This document shows, one piece after another, positions 52,016 to 61,447 of a DNA stretch of 64,000 nucleotides; the stretch's first letter is position 1; each line of letters starts with the position of its first letter. The stretch spans positions 1 through 64,000 of the forward strand of contig JBKPHM010000024.1 in NCBI GenBank assembly GCA_046729855.1, given 5' to 3'. The translations under genes were made by a program, and so were the position numbers. This stretch comes from DATHSY01 sp046729855. GTDB taxonomy: Bacteria > Actinomycetota > UBA4738 > HRBIN12. Below the pieces are notes generated by a model. The model was not told where the DNA came from and ran no database searches. It saw only the letters and a program-made list of their open reading frames with translations.

Positions 52016-53355
52016 GCGACCTCGAGACACCCTCCGTGCTGCCGGATCTGGTCTCGACCGGCGACGCGATGCCGTCGGACGGCGAGTTCGTCTTGCTCGC
52101 GATGCCGGACATGAACGGGTCGATGCGCGGGAAGGCCCTGCGGCCTCAGGCGTTCGAGTCGGCGCTACGGCACGGGACCGTCTTGACCGACCTGATCCTC
52201 GGCCTCGACCCCACGGACACCCCGATCGCGGACTACGAGCGGTTCGGGATCCGAACTGGCGCCGCCGACCTGATCGTCCATCCCGATCCGTCGACGATCC
52301 GGACGCTTCCCTGGCGTTCGGGATGGCGTATCTGCCTCGCGACCCCGAGCTGGCCCGACGGCTCGCCCGTCGACCTCGCCTCGCGCGAGGTGTACCGGCG
52401 CGTCGTCGAGGACATCGCGCAGCTCGGGTACGAACCGATGGCGGCGCTCGAGTACGAGGTCCGGATCTGGGACGCGAACGAGCAGCCGACCTCGAGCGGG
52501 ATCAGCTACAGCCTGATGGAGGTCGGCGGCTACGACCGCTTCCTGGCGGCGCTCGTCCGCGCCCTCGAGGGGCTCGCGGTCGAGCTGGCGGCCGTCCACA
52601 CCGAGGCGGGACCCGGGCTGCTCGAGCTGAACCTCGCCCCCGGCCGTGGCCTCCGGGCGGCCGACGACGCCGCGCTCGTGAAGTTCGCGGTCAAGCAGGT
52701 CGCCGCGACGATGGGCCTGCGCGCGAGCTTCCTGGCCAAAACGGTGCCCGGTGAGGAGGGCTCGAGCGGGCACGTGCACCTCTCGCTGTGGGAGGGGCAG
52801 ACCAACGCCTTCGCGTCGGACTCCGCGTCCGACCCGCCGCCCGGAGTGTTCGGCTCCGCGGTCGCCGGCGTGCTCGCACACCTGCCCGGCGCCTCGCTGC
52901 TGCTGAACCCGACGATCAACTCGTACAAGCGCCTGGTGCCGGGGTGGTTCGCGCCGATCAACGCGACGTGGGGATTCGAGAACCGGTCGTGCGCCGTGCG
53001 GGCGATCCGCTCGTCGCGCGCGGAGCTGTGGCGGCTCGAATGCCGCAGGCCGGGCGCCGACGCGAACCCGTACCTCGCGCTCGCCGCGATCGTCGCGTCG
53101 GCCTCGGACGGCATCCGCCGCGGCGTGCAGCCGCCGGAACCGATCGTCGGGGACGCGTACGCCCTGATGGACGTCCCCGAGCTGCCGGGGTCGCTCGAGG
53201 CCGCGCTCGCCGCGTTCGAGGCCGACGAGACCCTACGCCGCGCGTTGGGCGAGCGGTTCAGCAAGTACTTCGCGACCTCGCGCGCGTGGGAGCTGAAGGC
53301 CTGGCGCGAGACCGTGACGGACTGGGAGCGGGCGCGGTACGACCGCGCCGTGTAG
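52012..53355 (+). CDS. Glutamine-synthetase-fold ligase (GS-D)
   Basis: A 447-residue GS-I-fold protein. Glu147 and Glu149 (LEYEV), Glu198 and Glu205, His254 (GHVHLSLWE), Arg307, Arg325, Arg330, Glu343 and Arg345 (LECRRPGADANPYLAL) match the catalytic set. Phe313 (PGWFAPIN) stands where GS has GYEAP, so the ammonium-binding Glu is lost, and the D50 region reads LILGLDPTD. A gamma-glutamyl-amine ligase is the best call. It lies in an operon with two aminotransferases and an aldehyde dehydrogenase, as PuuA lies with PuuC and PuuE. Confidence 0.87.
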   Translation: MSDLETPSVLPDLVSTGDAMPSDGEFVLLAMPDMNGSMRGKALRPQAFESALRHGTVLTDLILGLDPTDTPIADYERFGIRTGAADLIVHPDPSTIRTLPWRSGWRICLATPSWPDGSPVDLASREVYRRVVEDIAQLGYEPMAALEYEVRIWDANEQPTSSGISYSLMEVGGYDRFLAALVRALEGLAVELAAVHTEAGPGLLELNLAPGRGLRAADDAALVKFAVKQVAATMGLRASFLAKTVPGEEGSSGHVHLSLWEGQTNAFASDSASDPPPGVFGSAVAGVLAHLPGASLLLNPTINSYKRLVPGWFAPINATWGFENRSCAVRAIRSSRAELWRLECRRPGADANPYLALAAIVASASDGIRRGVQPPEPIVGDAYALMDVPELPGSLEAALAAFEADETLRRALGERFSKYFATSRAWELKAWRETVTDWERARYDRAV

Positions 53356-53387
53356 AGCGGCCTTCGGGGCCGGAGGAGGCTTCGACG

Positions 53388-54833
53388 ATGACGACCGAGC
53401 TGCTGATCCTGGGGGGCGAGCGGACGGCCTCAGCCGACGGAACGACCTTCGACGTGATCGAGCCGGCGACCGGCGCGCCGATGGCGGTCGCGGCGGAGGC
53501 CGGCGCCGAGGATGCGCACCGGGCCGTGGACGTCGCGCAGCAGGCATTCGAAGAAGGCCCCTGGCCGAGGATGCCCGCAACGCTCCGCGGGCGGGTGCTG
53601 CTCCGTGCCTCCACGATCGTGCGCGAGCGGAGCGAAGAGCTGGCGACCCTGGAGGCGCGGAACGCCGGCAAGCCGATCGCCGACGCGCGCGACGAGGTGG
53701 GGATCGTCGCCGACACGCTTGAGTACTGGGGTGGCGCAGCGAACAAGATCATGGGCGAGACGCCGCCCGTGCAGGACGTCGGGCTCGACGTCACGCTGCG
53801 CGAGCCCGTCGGCGTGTGCGCGCTGATCACGCCGTGGAACTTCCCACTCGTGATCGCGACGTGGAAGATCGCGCCGGCGCTCGCGTGCGGGAACACCATC
53901 GTGGTCAAGCCGGCGAGCTACACGCCGCTGACCGTGCTGCGCCTGGCCGAGATCCTGATCGAAGCGGGGCTACCGCCCGAGGCGATCTCGGTCCTGCCCG
54001 GGCCCGGCTCCACGGTCGGGAACGCGCTCGTCACCGACCCGCGCGTCTCGAAGGTGGGCTTCACCGGTTCGACCGCCGTCGGGTCCGAGATCATGGCCCT
54101 GGCGGCGCGAAGCATCACCCGGGTCTCGCTCGAGCTCGGCGGCAAGTCGGCGAGCATCGTGTTCGCCGACGCCGACATGGACCCAGCGATCGAGCGGTCG
54201 GTCTGGGCGGTGTTCGGCAACTGCGGGCAGGACTGCTGCGCCCGCTCGCGCGTGTTCGTCGAGCGCCCCACGTACGAGGCGTTCGTGGAGCGGATGGCGA
54301 AGCGGACCGCGGAACTACGCGTCGGTCAGCCGCTCGACGAGCAGACGCAGATCGGTCCGATGATCTCCGAGGGGCAGCGTCGCACCGCGCTCGATTACCT
54401 CGAGCTCGGCCAGAAGGAAGGCGCGCGGGTGGCCGGCGGCGGCGCGATCCCGCAGGTCCCGGGCGGCGACGGAGGCGCGTTCCTCGAGCCGGCGGTCCTG
54501 GCCGACGTCGACAACTCGTGGCGCGTGGCGCAGGAAGAGATCTTCGGCCCGGTCGCATGCCTGATCCCCTTCGACACGGAGGAGGAGGCCATCCGCCTCG
54601 CCAACGACATCGAGTACGGGCTGTCGGGCTCGGTGTGGACGCGCGACATCGGGAAGGCGATCCGTGTGTCGAAGGGAATGCGCACGGGCGTGATCAGCGT
54701 GAACTCGAGCCACAGCGTGCACACCGAGGCGCCGTTCGGCGGCTACAAGCGCAGCGGGATCGGACGTGAGATGGGGATGCACGCCGTGCAGCTGTACACC
54801 GAGGTGAAGAACGTCTTCTTCTCCCAGAACTGA
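53388..54833 (+). CDS. NAD(P)-dependent aldehyde dehydrogenase (PuuC-like role)
   Basis: A 481-residue aldehyde dehydrogenase. Cofactor motif TPWNFPL near residue 145, GFTGSTAVG, the general-base Glu in LELGGKSA, and the catalytic Cys in NCGQDCCARSR, where two Cys are adjacent. C-terminal PFGGYKRSGIGRE is standard. In this operon it would oxidise the aldehyde made by an aminotransferase, for example gamma-glutamyl-aminobutyraldehyde or another omega-amino aldehyde. A GGAGGA site precedes the ATG. Confidence 0.92.
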   Translation: MTTELLILGGERTASADGTTFDVIEPATGAPMAVAAEAGAEDAHRAVDVAQQAFEEGPWPRMPATLRGRVLLRASTIVRERSEELATLEARNAGKPIADARDEVGIVADTLEYWGGAANKIMGETPPVQDVGLDVTLREPVGVCALITPWNFPLVIATWKIAPALACGNTIVVKPASYTPLTVLRLAEILIEAGLPPEAISVLPGPGSTVGNALVTDPRVSKVGFTGSTAVGSEIMALAARSITRVSLELGGKSASIVFADADMDPAIERSVWAVFGNCGQDCCARSRVFVERPTYEAFVERMAKRTAELRVGQPLDEQTQIGPMISEGQRRTALDYLELGQKEGARVAGGGAIPQVPGGDGGAFLEPAVLADVDNSWRVAQEEIFGPVACLIPFDTEEEAIRLANDIEYGLSGSVWTRDIGKAIRVSKGMRTGVISVNSSHSVHTEAPFGGYKRSGIGREMGMHAVQLYTEVKNVFFSQN

Positions 54834-54846
54834 TCACGCCGAAGGC

Positions 54847-55578
54847 ATGAGCAGCGCTCCATGGATCGGCGTCGTCGCGTACCACCTGGCTCCGGGGCGC
54901 GTCTCGCACTGGCTCGTCGGCGGGTACGGGGTTCCCGAGAGCTACGTCGACTGCCTCCGCCGTGCCGGCGCGCGCTCGGTCCTGCTCCTGCCCGGGGAGG
55001 ACGCGACCCCCGACGAGCTCCTGTCACGCGTCGACGCCCTCGTGCTGGTCGGCGGCGGCGACGTCGAGCCGCACCGCTACCGCGCCTCGACCGACGACAC
55101 GATCTACGGCGTCGAACCCGACCGTGACGAGCTCGAGCTCGCGCTGCTCCACAGGGCCGACGAGCTCGCCGTCCCCACGCTCGCGATCTGCCGCGGGATG
55201 CAGGTGATGAACGTGGCGTTCGGCGGCACGCTGATCCCGCACCTGCCGGCTCGGCCGGATCTGCTGGAGCACGGGACACCGAGCGGAGAAGACAGCCTCA
55301 CGCACGACGTCAAGGTGGCGTCCGGGAGCCGGCTCGCCGGCGCGGCCGAAGCGGAGGTCCTGCGCTGCTCGACGCATCACCACCAAGGGGTGGACGACCT
55401 CGGCGACGTCGTCGCGACAGGCTGGTCCGAGGACGGGCTCGTCGAGGCGATCGAGCGCCCGAACGGCTGGATCGTCGGCGTCCAGTGGCACCCGGAGGAC
55501 ACCGCCGCGGATGACACCGAGCAGCAGCGGCTGTTCGATGTGCTCGTTGAACGCGCCGCGGCGCGTACTGGGCGCTGA
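54847..55578 (+). CDS. Gamma-glutamyl-gamma-aminobutyrate hydrolase-like peptidase C26 (PuuD-like)
   Basis: A 243-residue class I GATase-fold hydrolase of the PuuD/C26 type. The motif VLVGGGDVEPHRY near residue 66, nucleophile Cys115 in AICRGMQVMNVAFGG, THHHQGV, and His in VQWHPED are the family marks. PuuD releases glutamate from gamma-glutamyl-GABA in the E. coli putrescine pathway. Its place 13 bases after the aldehyde dehydrogenase fits the same order of steps. The true substrate may be another gamma-glutamyl amide. Confidence 0.88.
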   Translation: MSSAPWIGVVAYHLAPGRVSHWLVGGYGVPESYVDCLRRAGARSVLLLPGEDATPDELLSRVDALVLVGGGDVEPHRYRASTDDTIYGVEPDRDELELALLHRADELAVPTLAICRGMQVMNVAFGGTLIPHLPARPDLLEHGTPSGEDSLTHDVKVASGSRLAGAAEAEVLRCSTHHHQGVDDLGDVVATGWSEDGLVEAIERPNGWIVGVQWHPEDTAADDTEQQRLFDVLVERAAARTGR

Positions 55579-55583
55579 CCGCG

Positions 55584-55589
55584 TAGGCT
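55584..55589 (+). promoter_or_regulatory. -10 element (TAGGCT) before creatininase-family gene
   Basis: TAGGCT lies about 50 bases before the ATG at 55640, which also has a GAGGAGCG ribosome-binding site. This gene may have its own promoter. Confidence 0.35.
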
Positions 55590-55639
55590 TCGGCTTCGCG
55601 AGCCCGCTCGGGGCCGACCACCGAGGAGCGTGAGCGAAC

Positions 55640-56458
55640 ATGCCCTGGGGACGTCCGCTGCTGTACGAGCGACTCACCTGGCCGGAGGTCCGGCGCGCGG
55701 TCGCCGAGGACCGCGTCTGCCTGATCCCGGCCGGGACGCTCGAGGACCACGGGCCTCACCTCCCGCTCGACACGGACACCCGGATCGCGACCGAGATCTG
55801 CAGGCTGACCGCGCAGGAGCTGACCGACGAGGTCGTCCTGCTGCCGCCCGTGATCCACGGCTTCACGCCGCACCACATGGACTTCCCGGGCCCGATCACA
55901 ATCGGGTGGGAGACGTTCATCCGCTACTGCACCGACGTCGGCACCTCGCTGGCGCGTCACGGGTTCAAGCGGATTCTGTTCCTGAACGGCCACGGCTCGA
56001 ACATCCCGCTGATCGACATGGCCGCCCGCCTGATCGGCCTCGAGCACCCGGGCGTCCTCGCCGCCGGCGCCTTCTACCTGACGAGCCCGGAGTCGACGAA
56101 GGTGATCCAGGAGGTCAGGGAGTCGGAGCTCGGCGGCATGGGCCACGCTTGCGAGCTCGAGACCTCGATCTACCTCCATCTCGACCCCGACGCGGTCCTG
56201 ATGGACAAGGCGGTCGACGAGAATTCGTTCCCCGACGGCCCGAACGCCTGGATGGACTGGTCCGACGGGCCACTCAAGCTGATGCCGTGGTGGAACGCCC
56301 TCAGTCACACCGGGGTGCACGGCGACGCAACCAAGGCGACCGCCGAGAAGGGCAAGGTCCTTCTGGAGCAAGCCGTTCGCGAGTGTGTCGGGTTCGTGCG
56401 TGAGTTGCGCGACAAGCCACTCCCCGTCCGATGGGACCCCGTCGAGCAGGTGCCGTGA
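55640..56458 (+). CDS. Creatininase-family amidohydrolase
   Basis: A 272-residue metal hydrolase. The metal motif GTLEDHGPHLPLDTD (Glu35, His37, Asp46), LNGHGSN, and GHACELETS with the late Glu match creatinine amidohydrolase and the related formamide and cyclic-amide hydrolases of this family. It would open or cleave a C-N amide bond. In the amine island it may process cyclic amides such as lactams or creatinine, or N-substituted formamides. Just upstream of the ABC importer genes. The substrate is uncertain. Confidence 0.85.
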   Translation: MPWGRPLLYERLTWPEVRRAVAEDRVCLIPAGTLEDHGPHLPLDTDTRIATEICRLTAQELTDEVVLLPPVIHGFTPHHMDFPGPITIGWETFIRYCTDVGTSLARHGFKRILFLNGHGSNIPLIDMAARLIGLEHPGVLAAGAFYLTSPESTKVIQEVRESELGGMGHACELETSIYLHLDPDAVLMDKAVDENSFPDGPNAWMDWSDGPLKLMPWWNALSHTGVHGDATKATAEKGKVLLEQAVRECVGFVRELRDKPLPVRWDPVEQVP

Positions 56459-56513
56459 CGGACGGCGGCGAGCCACGGCCATCCGGTCCCTACCCTGCTC
56501 GGCCCGGTCGTGC

Positions 56514-56519
56514 TATACA
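56514..56519 (+). promoter_or_regulatory. Possible -10 element of the ABC importer operon
   Basis: TATACA lies about 130 bases before the substrate-binding protein ATG, with no good -35. The rest of 56459-56649 holds no convincing gene. Confidence 0.3.
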
Positions 56520-56649
56520 AAGCCACGCTTCGAACGTCGGTTCAATGGCCGATGGGACGGGAGAGCCGGAGGATACAGCCACCCCCGCGCTCGCAGAACA
56601 CGTACGACTACACGAGGGACCGCACCGGCTGGCGGGAGAGGAGGGCTCG

Positions 56650-58458
56650 ATGCGTTCCGGATTGCGTCGCATGCTTCTGGTGACGATCGGGGTGCTGCTG
56701 ATCGGCGGAAGCCTGATCCAGGTGGCGGCGGCTCAGGAGGCCAGCCCTACCGCCGGGGACGAGAAGGTGACGTTCACGGTCGGCACGACGAATGACGCGA
56801 TCACGTTCAACCCCATGTTCATGATCGAAACCCCCGAGTACTCGACCGCGGACCTGGTCTACGACACGTACCTCGGGTGGGAACAAGAGGATTTCGACAC
56901 GAAGGCCAACCTCGCGACGGATTGGACCCAGAGCGAGGACGGCCTGACGTGGACGTTCACGATCCGAGACGACGTCACGTGGCAGGACGGGACGCCGCTC
57001 ACCGCTAGTGACATCGCCTACACCTTCAACTGGATCATCGAGCAGGGCGTCGGCAACTTCATCGACTACCTGCCGTTCACCGAGGCCGGCGCCATCACGG
57101 CTCCCGACGACACGACGCTCATCTGGGAGACGACCGAGCCGACGAGCGCGCCGATCTACCCGCCGTACGTCTACGTGATGCCGGAGGAGGTCCTCAGCCA
57201 GTACAAGGACAAGACCGAGTTCCGGAAGTGGAAGGGGTTCCCCGACACGATCGGCTCCGGGCCCTTCAGGCTGGTCGAGTGGCAGCGCGGTGACTTCTGG
57301 CGCCTCGAGGCGAATCCCGACTACTGGCAGGGAGCACCCAAGTTCGACGAATTCATCTTCCGCATCTTCCAGAACGAAGAGGGGATGATCCAGGCCCTCA
57401 AGCAGGGCGAGATCGACTTCGCCGACGGCATCTCGGCGGCCGGGTTCGACACGCTCGAAGGCGATCCGAACATCACCCGGAACGTCGGCAACGCCTCCGG
57501 ATTCACGCAGATGAGCTTCAACCAGTGCACGGACGAGGTGGCCTACTGCCGCGACACGGGCTTCAACCACCACCCGGCGACGACCGACCCTGACTTCAGG
57601 CTGGCCGTCGAGTACGCGATCGACAGGGACGCGCTGGTCGACCGGGTGATCCAGGGGTACGGGTCGCCGGGGTACACGGTCATCCCATCTCCGAAGTGGC
57701 ACTCGACACCCGAACAACCGATCGCCTACAACCCCGAGGAGGCAAAACGGATCCTCGACGAAGCCGGGTACGTCGATACGGATAACGACGGCATCCGCGA
57801 GACACCGGACGGGGAGCCGCTGTCGCTCAGGTTCATCGTGCGTACCGAGGCGCCGGAGACGGTGACGGCGGGCGAGTTCATCGTCGAATGGCTACGGGAC
57901 GTCGGGATCGAACTCAAGACCGAAGCGGTGAACGACAACAAGCTGACCGACGTCTGGTACTCGAACGACTACGACATGTACATTTGGGGTTGGGGCGTGG
58001 AACCTGATCCCAACTTCCAGCTCTCGACGTACACGACCAGCCAGTGCGGGGTCTGGAGCGACACCTGCTACTCCGACCCCGAGTACGACGAGCTCTTCAA
58101 GAGTACGCAGCGGGCGACGACCGTCGAAGAGAGGGCCGACATCGTCGACCAGATGCAGCAGATCCTGTACGAGGACCGGCCTGAGATCGTCCTCTGGTAC
58201 GACAACTACCTCCAGGCATACCGAAGCGACAATTGGACAGGCTTCGTGAAGCAGCCTGACACCGGGCAGGGAACGATCCTGTTCCAGTACGGCCATTACT
58301 CGACGCTGAACATCCACCCCGTCTCGGCCGCCGGAGGCGGCGGTGGTGAGGGCGGCGTCCCGGCCCTGGTCTGGATCGGCATCGCCGTCGGGGTCGTGCT
58401 CGTCGTGGGCGCGATCGTCGTGGCGCGCCGGCGGCGCGAGGAAGAAGAGGTCGCGTAG
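56650..58458 (+). CDS. Peptide/nickel-type ABC transporter substrate-binding protein with C-terminal anchor
   Basis: A 602-residue solute-binding protein of the SBP_bac_5 (DppA/OppA) family. The signal peptide (RMLLVTIGVLLIGGSLIQVAAA) has an AAA-Q cleavage site and no lipobox Cys. The mature part has TFTIRDDVTWQDGTPLTASD and ESDP-type family segments. Unusually, the C-terminus has a Gly-rich linker, a membrane helix (about 573-592) and an RRRR tail, so it appears to be tethered by its C-terminus instead of a lipid. The ATG at 56650 is preceded by GAGAGGAGGG. First gene of a five-gene importer operon; the ligand may be an amine, peptide or amide. Confidence 0.88.
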   Translation: MRSGLRRMLLVTIGVLLIGGSLIQVAAAQEASPTAGDEKVTFTVGTTNDAITFNPMFMIETPEYSTADLVYDTYLGWEQEDFDTKANLATDWTQSEDGLTWTFTIRDDVTWQDGTPLTASDIAYTFNWIIEQGVGNFIDYLPFTEAGAITAPDDTTLIWETTEPTSAPIYPPYVYVMPEEVLSQYKDKTEFRKWKGFPDTIGSGPFRLVEWQRGDFWRLEANPDYWQGAPKFDEFIFRIFQNEEGMIQALKQGEIDFADGISAAGFDTLEGDPNITRNVGNASGFTQMSFNQCTDEVAYCRDTGFNHHPATTDPDFRLAVEYAIDRDALVDRVIQGYGSPGYTVIPSPKWHSTPEQPIAYNPEEAKRILDEAGYVDTDNDGIRETPDGEPLSLRFIVRTEAPETVTAGEFIVEWLRDVGIELKTEAVNDNKLTDVWYSNDYDMYIWGWGVEPDPNFQLSTYTTSQCGVWSDTCYSDPEYDELFKSTQRATTVEERADIVDQMQQILYEDRPEIVLWYDNYLQAYRSDNWTGFVKQPDTGQGTILFQYGHYSTLNIHPVSAAGGGGGEGGVPALVWIGIAVGVVLVVGAIVVARRRREEEEVA

Positions 58459-58501
58459 GGCGCAAGGTGGCAGACGCGAAAGAGGAGGCTGACCGCGGCC
58501 C

Positions 58502-59488
58502 GTGGGAACGCGGCAATACGTCCTGAAGAAGGTCCTCCAGGCGTTCATCACGCTGGTTGCGATCCTGATCTTCAACTTTTTCCTCTTCCGCGTCTGGTCG
58601 CCCGGTGACCCGGTCTCGTTCCTGATGCGGGGGCAAGGAGCCAACATCACGCTCGAGGAGCGTCAGGCGCTGATCCACGAGTACGGCCTCGACGAATCCA
58701 CGTGGGGGCAGTTCGTCGAGTACATGAAGGACACGGCGACGGGAAAGCTCGGCGCGTCCAGCTTCTACCAGGGCGAACCCGTGATGTCCGTGTTCTTCCG
58801 GTTCCTCTGGCCGACGATGTTGCTCGTGGGGGTTTCGACGGTCCTCTCGATGATTATCGGCGTCTGGATGGGGATCCGGTCGGGGTGGCGTCGGGGCAGC
58901 CTGTTCGACCGCGGCTCGATGGTCTCATCGTTGGTCCTCTACTCAATGCCGGAGTTCTGGCTCGGCATGCTGCTGCTCATGCTGTTCTCGACCGCGCTCG
59001 GCTGGTTTCCGGTCGGCGGGCGGATCTCAACGAACATCAGCGAACTGAGCACATCGGGGCGCATCTTCGATATCACCAACCACCTGTTCCTACCGGCGTT
59101 GACGTTGACGCTCGCGTATCTTGGGGAGTTCTATCTGGTGATGCGGTCATCGCTCCTCGACGTCCTGGGCGAGGACTACATTACGACGGCTCGAGCGAAG
59201 GGCGTTCCGGAGCGGCTCGTCCTGAATCGGCACGCCGTCCGGAACGCGCTCCTCCCGACCGTGACCCTGATCGCGTTGTCGTTCGGCTACGTGATCGGCG
59301 GCGCGATCACGGTCGAAGTCGTGTTCTCCTATCAGGGGGTCGGGCTGCTGACGTACACCGCGATCGTCGGCAAGGACTACTGGCTGCTCCAGGGCCTGTT
59401 CCTGTTCTTCACGATCGCCGTGATCGTGTTCAACCTCGTCTCGGACCTGGTGTACGCATACCTCGATCCGAGGGTTCGGGAGGCGTAG
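58502..59488 (+). CDS. ABC transporter permease (DppB/OppB-like)
   Basis: A 328-residue permease with six helices. It starts with the typical QYVLKKVLQAFITLVAILIFNFFLF helix (GTG start at 58502), has the large extracytoplasmic loop after it, and the EAA-type coupling motif around YITTARAKGVPERLVLNRHAVRNALLP that contacts the ATPase. Forms the channel with the next gene. A GAGGAGG sequence precedes the start. Confidence 0.92.
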   Translation: MGTRQYVLKKVLQAFITLVAILIFNFFLFRVWSPGDPVSFLMRGQGANITLEERQALIHEYGLDESTWGQFVEYMKDTATGKLGASSFYQGEPVMSVFFRFLWPTMLLVGVSTVLSMIIGVWMGIRSGWRRGSLFDRGSMVSSLVLYSMPEFWLGMLLLMLFSTALGWFPVGGRISTNISELSTSGRIFDITNHLFLPALTLTLAYLGEFYLVMRSSLLDVLGEDYITTARAKGVPERLVLNRHAVRNALLPTVTLIALSFGYVIGGAITVEVVFSYQGVGLLTYTAIVGKDYWLLQGLFLFFTIAVIVFNLVSDLVYAYLDPRVREA

Positions 59489-59492
59489 GCCG

Positions 59493-60455
59493 TTGCAGAC
59501 ACCTCCGCTCCACGTCGGAACCGAGCCGCCGCCGGCGACCACCGTCGAGGAGGCCAGGCCCGGACGGCCGCCGAGCCGCAGACGCATCACGTGGACGCGC
59601 CGGCGCTCATCGATGCTGCGGTACTGGCGCGAGTTCCGGCGCGACAAGATGGGCGTCATCGGGTTGATCATCCTCAGCTTCTTCATCGCCGTCGCCATCT
59701 TCGCGACCTTCGCAGACGAGACCGGAACTAGAATCACCGAGGCTACGGGACCACGCGTCGCCCCGCCCAGCCTGGAGTACCCGCTCGGGACGGACGATCA
59801 GGGGCGATCGGTCTTAACGTTGACGATCCAGGGTGCGCGGGTATCGCTCCTCGTCGGGCTCACGGCCACCGCCATCACGATGGTGATTGGCTCGGCCGTG
59901 GGTCTGATCGCCGGCTTCCGAAGCGGCTGGATGGACCAACTCCTGATGCGCATCACCGACTGGGGGCTGGTGATCCCCTGGCTCGTGCTCGCGATCTCGC
60001 TCGCATCGATCTTCGGACAGTCGTTGTTCATCATCATCCTCGTGATCGGGCTTACGACGTGGCCGAGCACGGCTCGGCTGGTCCGCGCGCAGACGTTGTC
60101 AGTGAAAGAACGACTCTACGTGGAGCGGGCGCGGGCGCTCGGCGCGAGCAACTGGCACCTGATCAGTCGGCACCTCCTACCGAACGTGATGCCCGTGATC
60201 ATGGCGAACACCGTGCTCATCGTCGCCATCGCCATCCTGTCCGAGACGGCGCTGTCGTTCCTCGGCCTGGGTGACCCGTTCAGCCTCTCGTGGGGCCAGA
60301 TTCTCGAGCAGGCGTCGAACGGCGCCGCGGCCACACGCGGCGCCTGGTGGTGGCTCGGTGCGCCGGGGGCTTGCATCGTCCTAGTTGTGCTCTCGTTCAC
60401 GATGATCGGCTTCGCACTTGATCAGATCATCAATCCGAGGTTGCGCGAGCGATGA
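59493..60455 (+). CDS. ABC transporter permease (DppC/OppC-like)
   Basis: A 320-residue permease with a cytoplasmic N-terminal tail of about 55 residues, then six helices. Signature segments are LGTDDQGRSVLTLTIQGARVSL and the coupling loop YVERARALGASNWHLISRHLLPN. The start is probably TTG at 59493, with GGGAGG about nine bases upstream, since no ATG or GTG is well placed. Its stop overlaps the ATPase start (ATGA). Confidence 0.9.
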   Translation: MQTPPLHVGTEPPPATTVEEARPGRPPSRRRITWTRRRSSMLRYWREFRRDKMGVIGLIILSFFIAVAIFATFADETGTRITEATGPRVAPPSLEYPLGTDDQGRSVLTLTIQGARVSLLVGLTATAITMVIGSAVGLIAGFRSGWMDQLLMRITDWGLVIPWLVLAISLASIFGQSLFIIILVIGLTTWPSTARLVRAQTLSVKERLYVERARALGASNWHLISRHLLPNVMPVIMANTVLIVAIAILSETALSFLGLGDPFSLSWGQILEQASNGAAATRGAWWWLGAPGACIVLVVLSFTMIGFALDQIINPRLRER

Positions 60456-61447
60456 GCGTGCTGACGGCCCGCGATCTGAGCGTGACATATCGCACGGGGT
60501 CCGGCCCGGTTCCCGCCGTCCGCGGTGTCGACCTGACAATCGACAAGGGAGTCGTGCTTGGGCTGGCGGGCGAGTCAGGCTGCGGGAAGTCGACGATCGC
60601 CAGCGCGATCCTCCGCCTGCTGCCGAAGGGCACGACAATCGAGGGCAAGGTCCTTTTGAGCGGCGAAGACGTGCTCCGCATGCCGGCGTCGCGGCTGCGC
60701 GCCGTCCGGTGGACGGGCGCTTCGATCATCTTCCAGGGCGCGATGCATGCACTGAACCCGGTGAAAAGGGTCGGCGAGCAGATCGCGGAGGCCTTGTCCA
60801 CACACGGGATGACCGCACCGCGTCAGGGGCGGGTCCGCGTTGGCGAGCTCCTCGAGCAGGTCGGGCTACCGTCAAGGCGGATCGACGACTTCCCGCACGA
60901 GCTGTCGGGCGGGCAGAAGCAGCGCGTCATGATCGCCATGGCGCTCGCGTGCAGCCCGAGCGTGATCATCGCGGACGAACCGACGACGGCGCTCGACGTC
61001 ATGGTGCAAGCGCAGGTCCTTGCGCTGCTGAAGAGCCTCCAGCGGGAGCTGGGCCTGGCGATGCTGTTCATCACGCACGACCTCTCGGTCCTGCTCCAGG
61101 TGTCCGATCGCCTCGCCGTGATGTACGCGGGCCGGATCGTCGAGGAGGGGCCGAGCCAGAAGGTGTTCCGCGAGCCGAAGCATCCGTACACGACGGCGCT
61201 CGCGGCCGCCTTCCCGGAGATCGGCGACCAGCGGTTCCGCCGCCATCCGTCGGGACTGAGCGGCGATCCGCCGGACCCGCAGGCGCTTCCGTCCGGGTGT
61301 CCGTTCCACCCGCGCTGCCCCGTTGCGTTCGACGCCTGCCCGACCATCGACCCGCTGCTGTGGAGGGCCGGCGTCGACCAGCGCGCGGCGTGCCTGCTCG
61401 TCGAAGGCGCGCCGGTCGTCGCCGCAAAAGGGATCCCGGCTCCGTGA
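60452..61447 (+). CDS. ABC transporter ATP-binding protein (DppD/OppD-like)
   Basis: A 331-residue ATPase. Walker A GESGCGKST, Q-loop IFQGAMHALNP, signature LSGGQKQRV, Walker B IIADEPTTALDV, and the C-terminal oligopeptide/HPY segment with CPFHPRCP and following Cys residues found in peptide/nickel importers. Pairs with the next gene as a heterodimer. ATG at 60452 overlaps the permease stop. Confidence 0.93.
   Translation: MSVLTARDLSVTYRTGSGPVPAVRGVDLTIDKGVVLGLAGESGCGKSTIASAILRLLPKGTTIEGKVLLSGEDVLRMPASRLRAVRWTGASIIFQGAMHALNPVKRVGEQIAEALSTHGMTAPRQGRVRVGELLEQVGLPSRRIDDFPHELSGGQKQRVMIAMALACSPSVIIADEPTTALDVMVQAQVLALLKSLQRELGLAMLFITHDLSVLLQVSDRLAVMYAGRIVEEGPSQKVFREPKHPYTTALAAAFPEIGDQRFRRHPSGLSGDPPDPQALPSGCPFHPRCPVAFDACPTIDPLLWRAGVDQRAACLLVEGAPVVAAKGIPAP

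Noticed and set aside
40551..53355. Reading the four GS-like genes as nitrogen-assimilating glutamine synthetases
   Set aside because: All four lack the ammonium-binding acidic residues and sit with amine-processing enzymes.
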